Source: Gammaproteobacteria bacterium
GTDB taxonomy: Bacteria; Pseudomonadota; Gammaproteobacteria; Steroidobacterales; Woeseiaceae
Length of the DNA stretch: 64,000 bases
Reading direction: 5' to 3'
Assembly (NCBI GenBank): GCA_022600955.1
Contig: JAHZJK010000033.1
Span: 83,988 to 147,987, forward strand
Under the pieces are notes generated by a model. The model ran no database searches. It was not told where the DNA came from and saw only the letters and a program-made list of their open reading frames with translations. Each line of letters starts with the position of its first letter. The stretch's first letter is position 1. Shown piece after piece: positions 35,659 through 44,133 of this stretch. Position numbers and translations under genes: made by a program.

Positions 35659-36747
35659 TCACGCGAGGTGCGGCAGGGCGAGATACTCCAGGGACTGCAT
35701 TTCGATCAGCCGGCTAATGGTCCGGTCAAACTCGAATTGTAGCCGTTCGCCGGTATAGAGTGCCGCTGGCCCGGCAGCGGCCTGCACAATGAGCTTTACC
35801 CGACGGTCGTAGAACTCGTCCACTAAGGCGATAAACCGACGGGCCTGGTCTTCGCGCATAGGGTCCAGTAGCGGAACACCTGAGACGATGACGCTCGGGT
35901 ACCAGCGCGCAATTTCGATATAGTCTGCCTGGCTGCGCGGCCCATCGCATAGTGCTTCAAAATCGAACCACGCAATCCCTTTGGCACACTTTTTCGCGAG
36001 AATCTCTCGCCCATTGATACCGAGAGCCCGATTGTCCTGAACCTGGCTCGATGCTGATTCGTTGAAGTAGAAATCCAGGCGTTCACCAGCATCCTCGTCC
36101 CTGGGTGTCAGGTAAGTACCGGCCTTTTGCAACAGACGCAGGCGGTAATCGATCTCACCGTCCATGTTGCAGACGTCGGTATGCTCGTTCAGGAGTTCGA
36201 TGGCTGGCAGAAATCGTTGCCTTTGGAGTCCGTCTTTGTACAGGTCGCCAGGTCGTGCATTAGATGTTGTAACAAGTGTGACGCCGCGGTCGAACCAGCC
36301 ACGCAACAGGCGGCCGAGAATCATTGCATCACCTATGTCACTAACAAAAAACTCGTCAAAACAAAGCACCCGCGTCTCAGACGCGATATCGGCTGCGACC
36401 TGGTCGAGTGGATCTTCCGTTGCAGACAGTGCAGCGAGTCGATCATGTACCTCGTGCATCATGCGATGGAAGTGAATGCGTCTCTTGGCCTCGATTTCGA
36501 GCGTTTCGAAAAACAGGTCCATCAGGAATGTCTTGCCGCGCCCGACACCACCCCAGAGGTACAGCCCCTTGACCGCTTCGGGTTCGTCTCGGCCGAGCAA
36601 TCTCCGTAACAGGCCCGGACGGCGGCCGGGTCGCTGTGACAAACGTTGCTGCAGATCCTCGAGCCGCGCAACGACATCGAGCTGAGCCGGGTCTCGGACA
36701 TGACCGTCGCGTTGCAAGCTCTCTTCATAGGCGGCGCGAATATTCAA
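35659..36747 (-). CDS. zapE: Cell division protein ZapE (AFG1-like ATPase)
   Basis: A 362-residue P-loop ATPase. Walker A is LYLWGGVGRGKTFLMDLFF, Walker B is VLCFDEFFVSDIGDAMIL, and the sensor segment is LVTTSNARPGDLYKDGLQRQRFLPAIELL (in parts). The family binds FtsZ at constriction under stress in bacteria and handles unfolded membrane proteins in mitochondria. Length and motifs are normal. It diverges from the ETF-ubiquinone oxidoreductase gene over about 120 bases in which I see no clear box. Confidence 0.93.
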   Translation of the reverse strand: MNIRAAYEESLQRDGHVRDPAQLDVVARLEDLQQRLSQRPGRRPGLLRRLLGRDEPEAVKGLYLWGGVGRGKTFLMDLFFETLEIEAKRRIHFHRMMHEVHDRLAALSATEDPLDQVAADIASETRVLCFDEFFVSDIGDAMILGRLLRGWFDRGVTLVTTSNARPGDLYKDGLQRQRFLPAIELLNEHTDVCNMDGEIDYRLRLLQKAGTYLTPRDEDAGERLDFYFNESASSQVQDNRALGINGREILAKKCAKGIAWFDFEALCDGPRSQADYIEIARWYPSVIVSGVPLLDPMREDQARRFIALVDEFYDRRVKLIVQAAAGPAALYTGERLQFEFDRTISRLIEMQSLEYLALPHLA

Positions 36748-36866
36748 TCTACCCTGTTACCTGTATTCCCGGTGTTGATGTCTCCCGGCAAGATAACACT
36801 GGATACTGAACCGCTGCCACAGTGGCTGCTAGAATACGCAAAACAACTCTCAAGGAATCAACACTC

Positions 36867-38516
36867 ATGTCGGATGCGAGCGAGCGCGAATCCATGGAAT
36901 TCGATGTCGTCATTGTTGGCGGCGGACCAGCCGGGCTTGCCGCAGCGTGTCGCCTGATGCAGATGGATGACAGTTTGGCCGTCGTAGTGGTTGAAAAGGG
37001 TTCCGAGATTGGTGCCCACATATTGTCTGGCAATGTGTTTGAGCCTACTGCACTGAACGAGTTGTTTCCGGACTGGCAGCAAAAGGGCGCGCCGCTCAAG
37101 ACTGCAGTGACTGGCGATCGGGTGCACTATCTGACCAGCGAAAATGGCGCCATGCCTGTACCTGGATTGTTGTTGCCCCGGCCAATGCACAACAAGGGCA
37201 ACTACATCATAAGCCTGGGTCAGCTTTGCCGTTGGCTCGGGGAGCAGGCCGAAGCGCTTGGTGCCAATATTTTCCCGGGTTTTGCGGCATCCGAGGTTCT
37301 GTATGACGAGCACGGCAGTGTCAGGGGCGTTGCGACCAGCGACATGGGCATTGGCAAGGACGGCGAGAAGAAATCTTCCTACCAGGCAGGCTACGAGCTG
37401 CTCGGGAAGTACACGATTCTTGCTGAAGGTGTGCACGGCAACCTTGGCCAGGAGCTCATGCAAAGGTTTCGGCTGCGTGAGAATGCGGATCCGCAGCACT
37501 ACGGTCTCGGTATCAAGGAAATCTGGGATATCGATCCAGAGCTGCACGAGGAAGGCCTTGTCGTACACACGGCTGGTTGGCCGCTCGACTCTCACACGGG
37601 TGGTGGTGGTTTCCTGTATCACGCTGCAAACAACAAAGTCTTTGCTGGCCTGATTGTTGCGCTCGATTACAAGAATCCGCATCTGTCGCCATTCGAGGAA
37701 TTTCAACGCTGGAAGACACACCCTAAAGTTCGACGCTACCTTGAGGGCGGCACTCGCGTTGCTTACGGCGCACGCGCTGTTAACAAGGGCGGGCTGCAAT
37801 CTTTGCCGAAACTCACGTTCCCGGGCGGCATGCTGGTTGGCTGTGATGCGGGCTTTCTCAATGATGTGAAGATCAAGGGCGCACATACCGCGATCAAGAC
37901 CGGCATGCTGGCTGCAGAAAGCGTGCAAAAGGCGCTCGCGTCCGGTGACCAGGGACAGTCCGAGCTTGGCGACTACGAAATCAGCGTAAAGGCCTCTTGG
38001 GCGTACAAAGAGTTGCACCAGGGCCGCAACTTTGGTCCGGCGTTACACAAGTTTGGCAACTTCTGGGGTGCTGCATTCACGTTCATTGAGCAAAACATTT
38101 TCTTCGGCAAGCTACCGTTTACCTGGCGTAGTCCACAACCGGATCATGTGTCGCTGGATCGTGCTGCTGACGCAAAAGTCATCGAGTATCCGCGGCCTGA
38201 TGGCAAACTTACATTCGACCGTTTGTCATCCGTATTTCTGTCGAGCACCAACCACGAAGAGGACCAGCCGTCGCACCTCAAACTGAAGGACGCGTCGATT
38301 CCGATCGACGTCAACCTGCCAGAGTTTGACGAACCGGCTCAGCGCTACTGCCCTGCGGGAGTCTATGAAATTGTAGAAGAGGCCGGACAGAAACGCTTTC
38401 AGATCAACGCGCAGAACTGTGTGCACTGCAAGACCTGTGACATCAAGGATCCGCAACAGAATATTGTCTGGACGGTTCCAGAAGGCGGCGGCGGCCCCAA
38501 TTATCCGTCTATGTAG
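36867..38516 (+). CDS. Electron transfer flavoprotein-ubiquinone oxidoreductase
   Basis: A 549-residue membrane-associated flavoprotein with a [4Fe-4S] cluster, moving electrons from ETF to ubiquinone. FAD is bound by DVVIVGGGPAGLAAACRL; GGLQSLPKLTFPGGMLVG and GAHTAIKTGMLAAESV are conserved; the C-terminal ferredoxin part carries CPAGVYEIV and INAQNCVHCKTCDIKDP, ending GGGGPNYPSM. ATG 36867 has AAGGA upstream. It connects the acyl-CoA dehydrogenases here to respiration. ETF subunit genes are not in the window. Confidence 0.96.
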   Translation: MSDASERESMEFDVVIVGGGPAGLAAACRLMQMDDSLAVVVVEKGSEIGAHILSGNVFEPTALNELFPDWQQKGAPLKTAVTGDRVHYLTSENGAMPVPGLLLPRPMHNKGNYIISLGQLCRWLGEQAEALGANIFPGFAASEVLYDEHGSVRGVATSDMGIGKDGEKKSSYQAGYELLGKYTILAEGVHGNLGQELMQRFRLRENADPQHYGLGIKEIWDIDPELHEEGLVVHTAGWPLDSHTGGGGFLYHAANNKVFAGLIVALDYKNPHLSPFEEFQRWKTHPKVRRYLEGGTRVAYGARAVNKGGLQSLPKLTFPGGMLVGCDAGFLNDVKIKGAHTAIKTGMLAAESVQKALASGDQGQSELGDYEISVKASWAYKELHQGRNFGPALHKFGNFWGAAFTFIEQNIFFGKLPFTWRSPQPDHVSLDRAADAKVIEYPRPDGKLTFDRLSSVFLSSTNHEEDQPSHLKLKDASIPIDVNLPEFDEPAQRYCPAGVYEIVEEAGQKRFQINAQNCVHCKTCDIKDPQQNIVWTVPEGGGGPNYPSM

Positions 38517-38529
38517 GGCGACAGCCGCG

Positions 38530-39297
38530 CTATTTGGGTTGCATTCGAATTGCGCCGTCGACGCGGATCGTCTCGCCATTTAAATAGGTTGTCTCATACA
38601 TGTAGGCCACGGTGTCGGCGTACTCATGCGGTTTGCCGAGACGCGACGGGTACGGCACTTGTTGTCCCAGTGACGCCTGCACGTCTTCTGGCATTCCAGC
38701 CATCATCGGCGTCAGCATGATGCCGGGTGCGATGGTGTTGACGCGAATGCCGAACTGAGCGAATTCGCGAGCGAGTGGCAGCATCATGCCCACTACGCCG
38801 CCTTTGGATGCGGAATAGGCCGCCTGACCAATCTGGCCTTCAAAAGCCGCAATTGAAGCAGTGCTGATGATCAGCCCGCGTTCCCCGTCCTCTGTCGGCT
38901 CGTTCATGGCAATAACCGCAGCCGCCTCTTTCGTGACGTTGTAGCTGCCAACAAGATTTACCTGAATAACACGGTTGAAGTTTTCCGCTGGCCACGGACC
39001 TTCGCGGCCCAGGGTGCGTCCCGCAGTGGCGATGCCGGCGCAATTTACAGCAAGCGTAATGCCACCCATTAAATCCTTCGCGGCCTGAATAGACGCTTTG
39101 ACATTGGCTTCGTCAGAAACATCGGTTCTCACAAAGCTTGCGCGTTCGCCGAGTTCTTTAACACTCGCTGCGCCTTGCTCTTCATTGACGTCAAAGAGCA
39201 CGACGTGGCCGCCTGCGGCGATGACTTTCTGTGCCGTGGCGAAGCCCAGTCCTGATGCACCGCCAGTGATGACGGCTTTCGCGGTTGCGAGATCCAT
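38530..39297 (-). CDS. SDR-family 3-hydroxyacyl-CoA dehydrogenase (HSD10-like)
   Basis: A 255-residue short-chain dehydrogenase. NAD is bound by [16 protein letters not shown]; the catalytic residues are intact in [25 protein letters not shown] (Ser, Tyr, Lys; read in parts), unlike the SDR-like protein at 27801. The extended loop [24 protein letters not shown] resembles type-2 3-hydroxyacyl-CoA dehydrogenases. It follows the thiolase gene by 15 bases, giving the last two steps of beta-oxidation as one unit. Confidence 0.9.
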   Translation of the reverse strand: MDLATAKAVITGGASGLGFATAQKVIAAGGHVVLFDVNEEQGAASVKELGERASFVRTDVSDEANVKASIQAAKDLMGGITLAVNCAGIATAGRTLGREGPWPAENFNRVIQVNLVGSYNVTKEAAAVIAMNEPTEDGERGLIISTASIAAFEGQIGQAAYSASKGGVVGMMLPLAREFAQFGIRVNTIAPGIMLTPMMAGMPEDVQASLGQQVPYPSRLGKPHEYADTVAYMYETTYLNGETIRVDGAIRMQPK

Positions 39298-39312
39298 TGC
39301 GCGTTCCTCTTG

Positions 39313-40494
39313 TTAGCTGGTTTCAATTCCGATCGCGACAGCTTCGCCACCGCCGATACACAGTGACGCTACGCCGCGCTTGAGATTGCGGTTTCGCAGC
39401 GCATGCAGGAGCGTCACAATAATTCTCGCTCCGGTCGCACCAATGGGATGACCCAGGGCGCAGGCGCCGCCATTTATGTTTACTTTGGCGTGATCGAGTC
39501 CGACATCCGTCATGGCCGCCATCGTTACGCATGCAAAAGCTTCGTTAATCTCGTAAAGATCAACGGTGTCGGGATTCCAGCCCAGTTTCTCGTGTAATGC
39601 CTTGATTGCAAACACAGGCGCTGTCGTGAACCATTCGGGTTCATGTGCGAATCCTGAATGGCCCACGATGGTCGCCAGCGGCTCCAGGCCGCGCTGCTCG
39701 GCGTCTTTCGCACTCATAAGGATCATTGCCGCCGCGCCATCAGAAATCGACGAAGAACTGGCCGCCGTTACCGTACCGTCTTTGGCGAATGCCGGGCGCA
39801 AAGTCGGAATCTTGTCGGTGTTGGCAACACCGGGGCCTTCATCTTCCGTTACGGTGATATCGCCCTTGCGTGTTGAGATCACCACGGGCGTCGTCTCTGC
39901 GGCGAAAGCACCGTCGGCCAGTGCCGCTCGTGAACGGGTTACGGATTCGATAGCGAAAGCGTCCTGATCTTCGCGTGAAAACCCGTACTTTTGCGCCGTC
40001 ACCTCGGCAAAGTGGCCCATCATGTTGCCATCAGCCGGGTTTTGCAGACCGTCGAAGAACATGTGATCCAGGACTTGCTGATGCCCCATGCGATAACCAC
40101 CGCGCGCTTTCGGCATCAGGTATGGCGCGTTGCTCATGGATTCCATGCCGCCGGCGACAACAATGCCTGCACTGCCGGCTCGAATCAGGTCGTTGGCCAG
40201 CATCGTGGCTTTCATCCCGGAGCCGCATACTTTGTTCAGCGTCGTGCATCCGGCTCCCAGCGGTATACCGGCACTGAGCGCAGCCTGACGCGCCGGCGCC
40301 TGTCCGACGCCCGCCGGCAATACGCATCCCATCAGCACCTCGCCAATGGCCTCTGCTTTGATTCCTGACTCTTGTATACAGGCACTGATCGCGGCCGCAC
40401 CCAGCTGGGGTGACTCGGCGCCCGCAAGCGAGCCTTGAAACGCGCCCAGCGGCGTGCGCTTGGCGGCAACAATAACTACAGCATCAGAACTCAT
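39313..40494 (-). CDS. Acetyl-CoA acetyltransferase (thiolase)
   Basis: A 393-residue thiolase. The nucleophilic Cys is in LNKVCGSGMKATMLA, the base-set His in NGGACALGHPIGATGARI, and the second Cys in GVASLCIGGGEAVAIGIE. The start at ATG 40494 gives the normal N-terminus SSDAVVIVAAKRTPLGAF; the frame is open 23 codons further up. It may work in beta-oxidation or acetoacetyl-CoA formation together with the dehydrogenase behind it; plsC is the gene ahead on the same strand. Confidence 0.93.
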   Translation of the reverse strand: MSSDAVVIVAAKRTPLGAFQGSLAGAESPQLGAAAISACIQESGIKAEAIGEVLMGCVLPAGVGQAPARQAALSAGIPLGAGCTTLNKVCGSGMKATMLANDLIRAGSAGIVVAGGMESMSNAPYLMPKARGGYRMGHQQVLDHMFFDGLQNPADGNMMGHFAEVTAQKYGFSREDQDAFAIESVTRSRAALADGAFAAETTPVVISTRKGDITVTEDEGPGVANTDKIPTLRPAFAKDGTVTAASSSSISDGAAAMILMSAKDAEQRGLEPLATIVGHSGFAHEPEWFTTAPVFAIKALHEKLGWNPDTVDLYEINEAFACVTMAAMTDVGLDHAKVNINGGACALGHPIGATGARIIVTLLHALRNRNLKRGVASLCIGGGEAVAIGIETS

Positions 40495-40583
40495 TATCTT
40501 GTGTCTCCGGTCAGGTCTGGTCTCGATGGGTGGGCTACTTTCGAGCAAATATCGATAAATCACAATACAGGCATAAGGGTAGC

Positions 40584-41315
40584 TCAGGTTGCCAACAGAT
40601 CCGGCTCATCGAGTGCGGTGAGGACTCTTTGCCTCGCGGCCTCAGCCAGGTGCTTGCTGTCCAGATAATCGACGTCGCCTGGAGCAATAGCGGGCAGGAT
40701 ATCAATCGTAAGCTTCGCTGGCCGTGGTAAAAACTGCCTGGAAGGCAGCATAGCCCGGGTTCCCGAGATCGCGACAGGCACAACTGGCATCTCGCCTTTA
40801 GTGGCTGCCATGAATGCGCCCAGCCTGAAACGGCCGACGCCGGGCTCGAGCCTGAATGTGCCTTCGGGAAAGAACCCCAGCGATGCGCCTTCCTGGGCCG
40901 CCTTCACAATGCTGCGTGCATCACGCGCGCTACCACTGTGATCCTTGCGTTCGACAAACTTGGATCCTGATCGCCGCAACAAAAAATGAACGACCGGAAT
41001 GTCGCGCATCTCACCCTTTATAACGTAGCCGAAACGCGCGGGTAAAAAGGCTTTCAGCAGGACACCGTCGATGTAACTCGCATGGTTGGCAACCACAACG
41101 CAGTTGTCGACGGGCAAATTATCAATGCCACGTACCGCGACCCGAATACCGGCGAGAGCAAAGATTGATCTTGATGCGAAAGTGACGAGTCGCGCACGGC
41201 GTTCAGGCCCCGGCACGAATATAGTTACGAGCAGAGAGAAGATGCAGGCCAGTGCAAAGCACAGCCACGCATACAGCCCCCAGAGGCTTTCCAGAAGTCG
41301 TGTGACCCAGTTCAC
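40584..41315 (-). CDS. plsC: 1-acyl-sn-glycerol-3-phosphate acyltransferase
   Basis: A 243-residue membrane-bound acyltransferase making phosphatidic acid. The catalytic HX4D is in VANHASYIDGVLLK, the glycerol-phosphate binding motif is GFFPEGTFRL, and the first 35 residues hold a hydrophobic anchor. It is the first gene of a leftward group with thiolase and dehydrogenase. Upstream, a CRP-like site lies 25 bases from its start. Confidence 0.9.
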   Translation of the reverse strand: MNWVTRLLESLWGLYAWLCFALACIFSLLVTIFVPGPERRARLVTFASRSIFALAGIRVAVRGIDNLPVDNCVVVANHASYIDGVLLKAFLPARFGYVIKGEMRDIPVVHFLLRRSGSKFVERKDHSGSARDARSIVKAAQEGASLGFFPEGTFRLEPGVGRFRLGAFMAATKGEMPVVPVAISGTRAMLPSRQFLPRPAKLTIDILPAIAPGDVDYLDSKHLAEAARQRVLTALDEPDLLAT

Positions 41316-41339
41316 TTTATGTTAACGCCCTTGAGTTTC

Positions 41340-41355
41340 TGTGACAGCGGTCACG
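41340..41355. promoter_or_regulatory. CRP/Vfr-like site
   Basis: TGTGA-CAGCGG-TCACG matches the CRP consensus TGTGA-N6-TCACA at nine of ten core positions. It lies in the 220-base divergent region between plsC and xerD, closer to plsC. The rest of this region shows no further clear structure. Confidence 0.35.
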
Positions 41356-41535
41356 CTCGCCTTGCAGCAGTGTGCTCATACTCATAAACCTTGATAAATC
41401 CGTCGCTTGGCGGTGCATGGGTTCGCGGCCGGGTTGAGGTGATACAAAGATCCAGAGGGTGGATCGGCGTATGCTACCAGCCTGACCACCAAGATTGCAT
41501 GTGCATCGCAGCAATGGATTGCGCGACTTACGAAG

Positions 41536-42480
41536 ATGGACGCTATGGGTAGTGGTAATAAACAGAGTACAACCGAGTCACTAACGCTCGCCGGTTCTGA
41601 GGAACTGGTTGATCAATTCCTTGATGCAATCTGGATGGAACGAGGTTTGTCCAAGAATACCTTGGGCGCCTATCGTGCCGACCTGATGACTCTCGGGCGT
41701 GGTCTCGCGGAGGCTGGCAAGCCAATCGGCAAAGCTGAGAAATCCGACTTGTTGGCATTCATCGCCCAGCGCGTTGAAAGCGGCGCAAAGCCACGCTCGA
41801 CCGCGCGTCAATTGTCGAGCTTTCGGCGTTTCTTTCGCTACATCATGCGCGAAGGTATGCGCGACAGCGATCCGACAGCCGACATCGAAATGCCACGCAT
41901 CGGACGTTCGCTGCCCAAATCACTGTCCGAGGACGAGGTCGACGCACTGCTGAATGCACCGAACACCGATGAGCCGCTGGGTCACCGTGACAGGGCCATG
42001 CTCGAACTGTTGTATGCAACAGGACTACGAGTTTCAGAACTGATTAACCTCAAACAGTCTCAAGTGAACTTCAACCAGGGCGTATTGCGCATCATTGGTA
42101 AAGGTGATCGTGAGCGTCTTATTCCGCTTGGCGAAGAATCACAGCGCTGGTTGCAGGAGTTTATCAACGGGCCACGAATGGAAATTCTGCTCGAGCGGCA
42201 GACGGACTATTTGTTCCCGACCCGTCGCGGCGACCGCATGACCCGCCAGGCGTTCTGGCACATCATCAAGCGTTACGCGGAGAAAGCTGGCGTACGACAA
42301 AAGATGTCTCCGCACAGTCTGCGACATGCGTTCGCGACACATTTGCTGAATCGTGGCGCCGACTTGCGCGTCGTGCAGATGTTGCTGGGCCACAGCGACC
42401 TGTCGACGACGCAGATCTACACGCATGTGGCACGCGAGCGGCTAAAAGACCTGCACGGCGAGCAGCACCCGCGCGGCTAG
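41536..42480 (+). CDS. xerD: Site-specific tyrosine recombinase XerD
   Basis: A 314-residue recombinase acting with XerC and FtsK at dif to resolve chromosome dimers. The N-terminal SAM-like part is VDQFLDAIWMERGLSKNTLGAY, and the catalytic part shows TGLRVSELINL (Arg), HSLRHAFATHLL (His-x2-Arg), LGHSDLSTTQIYTH with the nucleophilic Tyr. The sequence fits XerD better than XerC. ATG 41536 or 41545 may be used. The neighbouring gene is dsbC, a linkage seen in other gammaproteobacteria (xerD-dsbC). Confidence 0.93.
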   Translation: MDAMGSGNKQSTTESLTLAGSEELVDQFLDAIWMERGLSKNTLGAYRADLMTLGRGLAEAGKPIGKAEKSDLLAFIAQRVESGAKPRSTARQLSSFRRFFRYIMREGMRDSDPTADIEMPRIGRSLPKSLSEDEVDALLNAPNTDEPLGHRDRAMLELLYATGLRVSELINLKQSQVNFNQGVLRIIGKGDRERLIPLGEESQRWLQEFINGPRMEILLERQTDYLFPTRRGDRMTRQAFWHIIKRYAEKAGVRQKMSPHSLRHAFATHLLNRGADLRVVQMLLGHSDLSTTQIYTHVARERLKDLHGEQHPRG

Positions 42481-42577
42481 GCTGTATTCGGGCTCTGCGG
42501 GTCTGATAAACTTGCCTTGCCGATGGAACCGGGCAACTCGCTACCGGTCCATAGCAACAGGCACAGGAATTGACGCA

Positions 42578-43318
42578 ATGACTCGCAAGATCACTATTTT
42601 TCTTAGTACGCTGGCTCTCAGCGTATTCACCAGCACTGTCTCGATAGCGGCGGAAGACCCCGAACTTGAGGCTGTACGCGCCAAGATGGACGCCATGTTT
42701 CAGGAAATCGGTGCGGAGAACGTTAACGCCAGCCCGATCGACGGCTGGTATACCGTGCACAAAGGCTCCATCGTTGCGTATGTTTCGAAGGATGGTCGCT
42801 ACCTGTTGCAGGGCGATCTGATCGATCTTGATCGTCAGATGAATTTGAGCGAGATTACCCGGACCGACGCCCGCCGCGCCCTGATATCCACAATCGACAA
42901 TGATCAGGCAATCGTATTTTCGCCTGCGGAAGTCAAACACAGCGTTACAATTTTCACTGACGTCGACTGCACTTACTGCCGCAAGTTGCATGCCGAGATC
43001 GATGAGTACCTGGCCGCCGGAATTGAGATTCGCTATATGCTCTATCCGCGCAACGGGCCAGCGTCGGCGTCCTGGAATACGTCAGAGAGCGTCTGGTGTG
43101 CCCGCGATCGTGCGAGCGCACTGACTGCCGCCAAGCTCAGTCGGACATTTGAATCGCAAAGCTGTAACTCAAACGGGGTAACGGAATCCTACATGCTCGG
43201 ACAGGACGTTGGCTTGTCCGGCACGCCTGCGATCGTGTTTCAGGACGGCACCCTGGTCAGTGGCTACCTGCCGCCCGCTGCGTTGAGCATGCGGCTGGAG
43301 AGTATGGCCGCGAAGTAG
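42578..43318 (+). CDS. dsbC: Thiol:disulfide interchange protein DsbC
   Basis: A 246-residue periplasmic disulfide isomerase. Signal peptide residues 1-24 (ending SIAA), N-terminal dimerisation domain with SPIDGWYTVHKGSIVAYVS, then a thioredoxin domain with the active-site CTYC at residues 131-134 and the cis-Pro segment GLSGTPAIVFQDG. A second Cys pair sits around WCARD and QSCNSNG. ATG 42578 has AGGAA upstream. It follows xerD and converges with the Nudix gene, 7 bases between stops. Confidence 0.93.
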   Translation: MTRKITIFLSTLALSVFTSTVSIAAEDPELEAVRAKMDAMFQEIGAENVNASPIDGWYTVHKGSIVAYVSKDGRYLLQGDLIDLDRQMNLSEITRTDARRALISTIDNDQAIVFSPAEVKHSVTIFTDVDCTYCRKLHAEIDEYLAAGIEIRYMLYPRNGPASASWNTSESVWCARDRASALTAAKLSRTFESQSCNSNGVTESYMLGQDVGLSGTPAIVFQDGTLVSGYLPPAALSMRLESMAAK

Positions 43319-43325
43319 AAACGGA

Positions 43326-43859
43326 TCAGGATCGGGCGCGACGCAATTCGTGGAAGTGCACGCCATTGTTCTCGCCGCGGTCCTCAAAGTACTTTTGCAA
43401 TGCGAAACGGCCGCTGTGGAATGCGAGATCATCCCACGGAATTTCATCTTCACTGAATAGCTCCGTTTCCAGGCTTTCCTCGCCGACACCATAGCCGCCG
43501 ACAACTTTGCCGGTGAAAAAGACGTGGACCTGGCCCGCATCGACGACGTCGACGGACGCAAACTGGTGGCCGATCTCAATCGTGGCGCAGGCTTCTTCAA
43601 GAGTCTCCCTGGCTGCTCCACCTGCAAGAGTTTCGCCGAGTTCCATGAATCCAGCGGGTACCGTCCAGTATCCGTGGCGCGGTTCGATCGCGCGCTTGCA
43701 GAGCAGGACTTTTCCGTCCGACTCGGCTACGCAGCCTACAACGATCAGTGGGTTCTTGTAGTGGATTTCTCCACAGTCGTCGCATATAGCTCGCTCACGG
43801 TTGTCGCCTGGCGGTACTTTGAGGCTGATCGTGCCTGCGCAACTTGAGCAGAACTTCAT
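43326..43859 (-). CDS. Nudix hydrolase with N-terminal zinc ribbon
   Basis: A 177-residue protein. Residues 1-35 have two Cys pairs (CSSC and CDDC), a zinc ribbon as in NudC-like and related pyrophosphatases; the Nudix box reads GFMELGETLAGGAARETLEEACATI (in parts) with the REx2EE core. Likely reaction: pyrophosphohydrolysis of a nucleotide such as NADH, ADP-ribose or FAD. The frame continues upstream through the tRNA-Leu gene, which is not coding; ATG 43859, 19 bases after the tRNA 3' end, is the start, with AAGGA in that short spacer. Transcription probably comes from the tRNA promoter. Confidence 0.9.
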   Translation of the reverse strand: MKFCSSCAGTISLKVPPGDNRERAICDDCGEIHYKNPLIVVGCVAESDGKVLLCKRAIEPRHGYWTVPAGFMELGETLAGGAARETLEEACATIEIGHQFASVDVVDAGQVHVFFTGKVVGGYGVGEESLETELFSEDEIPWDDLAFHSGRFALQKYFEDRGENNGVHFHELRRARS

Positions 43860-43878
43860 CGTCGAGTGTGTCCTTAGA

Positions 43879-43963
43879 TGGTGCCGAGGGGGGGAATCGA
43901 ACCCCCACTTCCGAAGAAACCGGATTTTGAATCCGGCGCGTCTACCAGTTCCGCCACCCCGGC
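43879..43963 (-). tRNA. tRNA-Leu (anticodon CAA)
   Basis: An 85-base tRNA with CCA encoded. The acceptor GCCGGGG pairs with CCUCGGC (one G-U), discriminator A; the anticodon stem CCGGA/UCCGG encloses loop UUCAAAA, so the anticodon is CAA and reads UUG. The T arm is GGGGG-UUCGAUU-CCCCC and the long variable arm UUUCUUCGGAAGU is of the class II leucine type. It reads leftward into the Nudix gene. Confidence 0.97.
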
Positions 43964-44014
43964 ATTGATTGGTGGGCATCGCAGGCGACAGTTGCCCTGC
44001 CGCGAACGGCGCAC

Positions 44015-44020
44015 AGTATA
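44015..44020 (-). promoter_or_regulatory. Candidate -10 box for tRNA-Leu
   Basis: TATACT on the minus strand, 52 bases before the tRNA 5' end, followed by a GC-rich stretch (GTGCGCCG) like the discriminator of stringently controlled promoters. No clear -35 is seen. Confidence 0.35.
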
Positions 44021-44058
44021 TTCGTGGATGCGGCCTTCCGCCACAGCCAATTCGTGGA
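44020..44058. repeat. Direct repeat ATTCGTGGA, 30 bases apart, upstream of the sigma factor gene
   Basis: ATTCGTGGA occurs at 44020-44028 and 44050-44058, exactly 30 bases start to start (about three helical turns), in the region shared by the tRNA-Leu and sigma factor promoters. It could be a binding site for a regulator. Overlapping it, GGAAC (44056-44060), 15 bases, TCAAA (44076-44080) resembles an ECF-type promoter, although the spacing is short. Confidence 0.35.
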
Positions 44059-44133
44059 ACAGTCCAAAGTTTTGCTCAAATGGGCGGAAAAAGTGCGACC
44101 CTTTACAGTGAAAGGGCATCTAAGATTGCAGAT

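Noticed and set aside
36858..38018. A 386-codon open frame antisense to the ETF-ubiquinone oxidoreductase gene
   Set aside because: It lacks any recognisable family motif, has an amino-acid make-up typical of a shadow frame, and lies wholly inside a gene with clear FAD and Fe-S motifs.
43860..43979. A 40-residue N-terminal extension of the Nudix protein
   Set aside because: The extension is the translation of the tRNA-Leu gene; the sequence folds as a complete tRNA, and a ribosome site precedes ATG 43859.
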